From Oscheius dolichura (lineage: Eukaryota > Nematoda > Chromadorea > Rhabditida > Rhabditidae): a DNA stretch of 64,000 nt. The position numbers were made by a program, and so were the translations under genes. Positions 61,101 through 64,000 of the stretch are shown here, one piece after another; within the stretch, counting starts at the first letter, position 1, and each line of letters opens with the position of its first letter. A model generated the notes under the pieces. That model was given only the letters and a program-made list of their open reading frames with translations, had not been told where the DNA came from and ran no database searches. The stretch covers positions 2,418,001-2,482,000 of the forward strand of contig OW051496.1 of NCBI GenBank assembly GCA_932521035.1, read 5' to 3'.

Positions 61101-64000
61101 TGACACTTCGAGAAGAGCTGTTTTAATAATTTGGTCCAAACTTTACAAAATTAATTACCGTTTTATTGCCATCGGTTGAATTCAAATTCTTATAATTTTC
61201 GACCAAAACATAAAGTTCTCTGGCTATATACATCTAATTGATGGATATAGACGAATGTAGCTGAAAGTTCTGAAATTTGTGAGCACGGTTTTTTTGAGAG
61301 TACGGCTGCCAGTATTTTTCTTTACCCTTTTTTATTATCGATGATGTCAATCGACAGAAACTCTTTTGTAACGACAAATCCGCCCAGAATGAGCCCATAA
61401 CCTTGGAACATCAGTTGTTTATTTTTGACGGTATTTGATTCATGGGCAAAACGCCCAATAATTTTGGGAGCGCCCGTTTTTGGGCGTAGACGAGTGTCGG
61501 GTGTTTGTATCCGTATCTCTGTCATTTCTTGGTCGATTTCAAAAATTCAAAGACCATTTTGGAGAGCATGTCACGCCGATTCTAATGAACCCAGTCATAT
61601 CTCTTCCAGCCCCCTCTATAGCCCCACAAACTTTGACAGGGGATATGTTACGTGGCCGGGCGTTTGTCCATGTATGGTTAGAGTTTCGCGTATCTTATTC
61701 CAACATGAGCTTTTCAAATTCGTTTATTTTATCTATTGATGACAAAATAAGTTTGACAGTTGTTCCAGCATTAGTAATAAACTAACGGCTCAAATACATT
61801 TTGATTATTATTCGCTTCCCGAATCCTATAATTTCTAACAAATAATAATATTCTTTTCCTTGATCAGGATCAGTTTCCAGGCTGTCTTCGACTGCGTCGT
61901 GAATTCCCTAAAGAACGTGTTCAACATCCTGATCGTCTACTTCCTGTTCCAGTTCATTTTCGGTGTCATTGCTGTCCAGCTCTTCAACGGGAAATTCTTC
62001 TACTGTACCGACAAGACAAAGAAATTTGCCCACGAATGTCACGGGCAATATTTCATCTACGACAGTCAAAATGAACCGCCCCGGGTGGAGCAGAGGGAGT
62101 GGCGACTGCGGCCATTCAACTACGACAACACCCTCAACGCCATGCTCACCCTCTTCGTCGTCACCACCGGAGAGGGTACTGTAGCTGGTATTTAGAAAAT
62201 TGAGAAAGTTTAGGCTGGCCTGGAATCCGTCAGAATTCGATGGATACAACATTTGAAAATCAGGGACCGTCACCTTTTTTTCGGGTTGAGGTGAGTTTTT
62301 CTGGGGGTCGGTTGGAGAAAAGAGTTTTTTGGGGAGCAATTTTTAAGACTGTTGTACAAATTCTATAAGAGTACCCAGAAGGTAGTAAACTGAAACCATT
62401 AGAGTAGGAGAGTCATATAGCAGTGTCGAAATATCATTTTCATCGTTTCTACTTTTTTTTGGTTAGGACCTTCCTAAATAAGTCGTTTGAGGTTGATGAA
62501 CTATTTCAAGTAAATTTTCTATAATAGCAATTTTACGGTTGTAAAACACTTTTGTTTCGCCAGTACAATTGAAGCAAGGAAGGGTAATTTCTTCACTTCT
62601 CCATTCCCTCCAATGTTGCCAATGAAACACGGCCGTAAAGGAAACCGCAGGAGAATACCTATCGTCTTACTCAGAGCTCTAGAATTATATATTTTCAAAC
62701 TGGGATCCAGTCGTTTTCTATGGAGTCCATGCACTTTTAGCTGTAAATCCAGTTCTTTTGTTATGATTTCCTGTAAAATGTTATGAAAAAAAATTTAAAA
62801 AGACTATACACCAAACCCTGTTAGTATTTTGTCAGTAAACTGTCTATAAAGTCGAACTGAAGTTTACCCATCTCAAACGTATCCCCTCACTTTCGATCCT
62901 CTTCCAGGTCGCCCTCTTCTATGTGATGTTCTTTATTGTGTTCCCATTCTTCTTCGTGAATATCTTCGTCGCCCTGATCATTATCACCTTCCAAGAACAG
63001 GGAGAAGCCGAACTATCCGAGGGAGATTTGGACAAAAACCAGGTATATTCCAATCAAAAATAGTACTGAACCTTTTCCCAACTCTTATATTTCCCCACTG
63101 AAACATTCCCCCCTATTTTAGAAGCAATGCATCGATTTTGCCCTAAACGCCCGGCCTCGGTCGCTATTCATGCCTGAAGATAAGGTAAACCTGCTCTAAT
63201 TATAAAAAACGAGGAAAATAATTCCAGACCTCGATAAAGTACAGAATCTGGAGGCTGGTCACCTCGACGCCCTTTGAATACTTCATCATGGCCATGATTT
63301 GCTGTAACACGATCATTCTCATGATGAAATTCCATGGCAATTCTGAGTTCTACGAGAAGATTTTGAGGTGGGTTACGGTAGAATCAATTGGTAGTATTAC
63401 AAGCACAAAAATAAGGCATCAATTTTTTTTGTGAGGTTCGCGAAACATGAGTGGATGTATTGGGATCAAACTTTTCAAGGCGGCTTGTATCGAGCTTGGT
63501 TATCTCCGGAGTAATTTGAAGCCAATATGAAACAAAAGAAATATTCCTCAAATCCAACAATTGAACCTCGATAATCGCTATATTTACCGTAGCCACGAAT
63601 CATAAAGATAAAAAGGTGTCATTTCTTTTTATTAGACAGGCCGCTCGAAAACTGTGATACTCGAAGTTCACCGTATAATTTTGATTCTAACAGGAAAAGA
63701 ATTTTACTTAAAACATTTACTGTAAAACAAAATATTAAGGCGGGTTACGGTAGCACACATGGGCAGGGTAAGAAGTTCATTATGAGCGACAAATGTTTTG
63801 GACGATAAGAGATAGGATCAGCCACAAATAGGAAAAACGGAGACTGCTGAATTCATTCTTTTCTCCTATTTGGATTGTAAACAAAGCATTGAAAGATTTT
63901 GACCAATAAGATAAAACGGCGCCTTCTATTGTTCTAATTTCTGAAGAAAAACAACTAAAAACAACTTTGATTTAGGCTCTTCAACACCGCCCTGACAGCC
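46183..64000 (+). CDS. unc-2: voltage-gated calcium channel alpha-1 subunit, CaV2 class (3' part outside window)
   Basis: Pore subunit of presynaptic Ca2+ channels. First exon 46183-46208 (MLGIDQIA/R), then 46996-47098, 51598-51706, 52345-52415, 52462-52601, 52971-53089, 53196-53382, 53708-53793, 53839-53927, 54613-54716, 54760-54935, 55579-55719, 55792-55843, 55964-56091, 56174-56265, 57131-57261, 57452-57583, 57630-57702, 57817-57937, 58865-58995, 59095-59237, 59409-59531, 59791-59857, 59907-60013, 60929-61031, 61881-62175, 62214-62290, 62908-63042, 63122-63184, 63228-63367, 63976-64000. The sum is 3489 nt, 1163 in-frame codons. Seen: filter glutamates in TMEGW (302), TGEDW (658) and TGEGW (1016); S4 helices such as [10 protein letters not shown] and [14 protein letters not shown]; the beta-subunit site [14 protein letters not shown] (about 367-380). 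ENQGPSP after pore III and FQEQGEAEL fit CaV2 rather than CaV1. The II-III linker is short and acidic, with no synprint-like region. The window ends in domain IV. Confidence 0.95.
46767..46810 (+). repeat. 22-bp tandem duplication
   Basis: CGCAAACAAAATCACAATAAG plus one base occurs twice head to tail, differing only at the last base. Confidence 0.85.
48907..49081 (+). other. TATA box followed by a GC-rich small ORF in channel intron 2
   Basis: TATAAA at 48907-48912 lies 56 bases before ATG 48968, which opens a 37-residue frame ([16 protein letters not shown]...). A second open frame over the same stretch, to about 49128, is Gly/Arg-rich and could reach a GTGCTT donor in phase 0, matching the exon at 51598, but has no ATG. 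It may be an internal alternative promoter or a chance patch. Confidence 0.25.
49130..49900 (+). repeat. diverged tandem repeats of about 150-160 bp in channel intron 2
   Basis: A block AA(T/C)G(T/C)TCCAA or AATACTCCAA...ATAAAT(A/C)GA recurs at about 49133, 49296, 49606 and 49748. A second block (TTTTAC..AA..GTCAAATA.TTTTG..GCTTAC) recurs at about 49200, 49500 and 49855. No coding potential. Confidence 0.55.
54130..54305 (+). repeat. short intronic repeat, three units
   Basis: TTCCCTAATAAAC occurs three times in this intron of the channel gene (about 54136, 54223 and 54289), two of them followed by AGA. Possibly remnants of a local duplication. Confidence 0.5.
60214..60359. mobile_element. 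MITE family delta, copy 3, inside a channel intron
   Basis: Ends TATAGTCCGTTTCCAACGG and CCGTTGGAAATAGACTATA, close to the copies at 24.4 and 34.6 kb. It sits in the intron between exons 59907-60013 and 60929-61031, just before the IIIS4 exon. Confidence 0.8.
63365..63750 (+). repeat. GGGTTACGGTAG repeat pair
   Basis: GTGGGTTACGGTAG at the donor of the last full exon and GCGGGTTACGGTAG at about 63741. Similar TTACGGTA motifs occur at other places in the window and may be ends of decayed small elements. Confidence 0.35.

Noticed and set aside
61908-62339. 143-codon minus-strand frame
   Set aside because: Antisense shadow of the large domain III pore exon (61881-62175) of the channel.
1-64000. 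CRISPR arrays, bacterial operons, viral genes, spliced-leader RNA or rRNA genes
   Set aside because: None were seen. The window is eukaryotic, with spliced genes, and no SL-RNA or rRNA motif was recognised.

Overview
The window is animal nuclear DNA, almost certainly from a nematode. Genes are broken by many small introns (often 35-50 nt) with GT donors and strong TTTTCAG acceptors, several start codons lie a few bases after a TTTCAG-type acceptor (as in spliced-leader addition), and the largest gene is an ortholog of the presynaptic calcium channel UNC-2/CaV2. The species cannot be fixed from the sequence. AT-rich non-coding DNA dominates, and small DNA transposons are plentiful.

Layout. 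(1) 0.6-11.7 kb: a cluster of related Kelch genes. Gene A (594-2404, minus) joins a coiled coil to a six-blade Kelch propeller. Gene B (6609-7775, minus) is a decayed copy with a kinase remnant in front of its propeller. Gene C (9544-11723, plus) is an intact protein kinase fused to the same kind of propeller. (2) 13-46 kb: mostly long non-coding DNA holding a chain of short exons that are consistent in phase and look like alternative 5' ends of the channel gene, plus many transposons. A fourth Kelch gene, D (36825-38311, minus), lies inside this stretch on the opposite strand. (3) 46-64 kb: the body of the CaV2 channel gene in 30 common exons plus a first exon. It runs from the N-terminus into the start of domain IV, and the gene leaves the window at its right edge.

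The spliced models were built by hand. For genes A, C, D and the channel, every exon joins in frame and the totals are exact multiples of three (1491, 1713, 984 and 3489 nt), which is strong internal support.

The most unusual observation is the Kelch family. The propeller half is kept, with introns at the same places, while the N-terminal half is exchanged at one phase-0 intron: a kinase in C and B, a coiled coil in A, a 32-residue stub in D. I do not know of this kinase-Kelch arrangement as a described animal family.

Mobile DNA: three families flanked by TTAA or TA with a filled/empty-site example (one nested in another), a hAT-like hairpin with 155-bp arms, a 919-bp fold-back element carrying a tRNA-like sequence, and tRNA-derived SINE-like copies. 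No rRNA, functional tRNA, CRISPR array or viral gene was seen.
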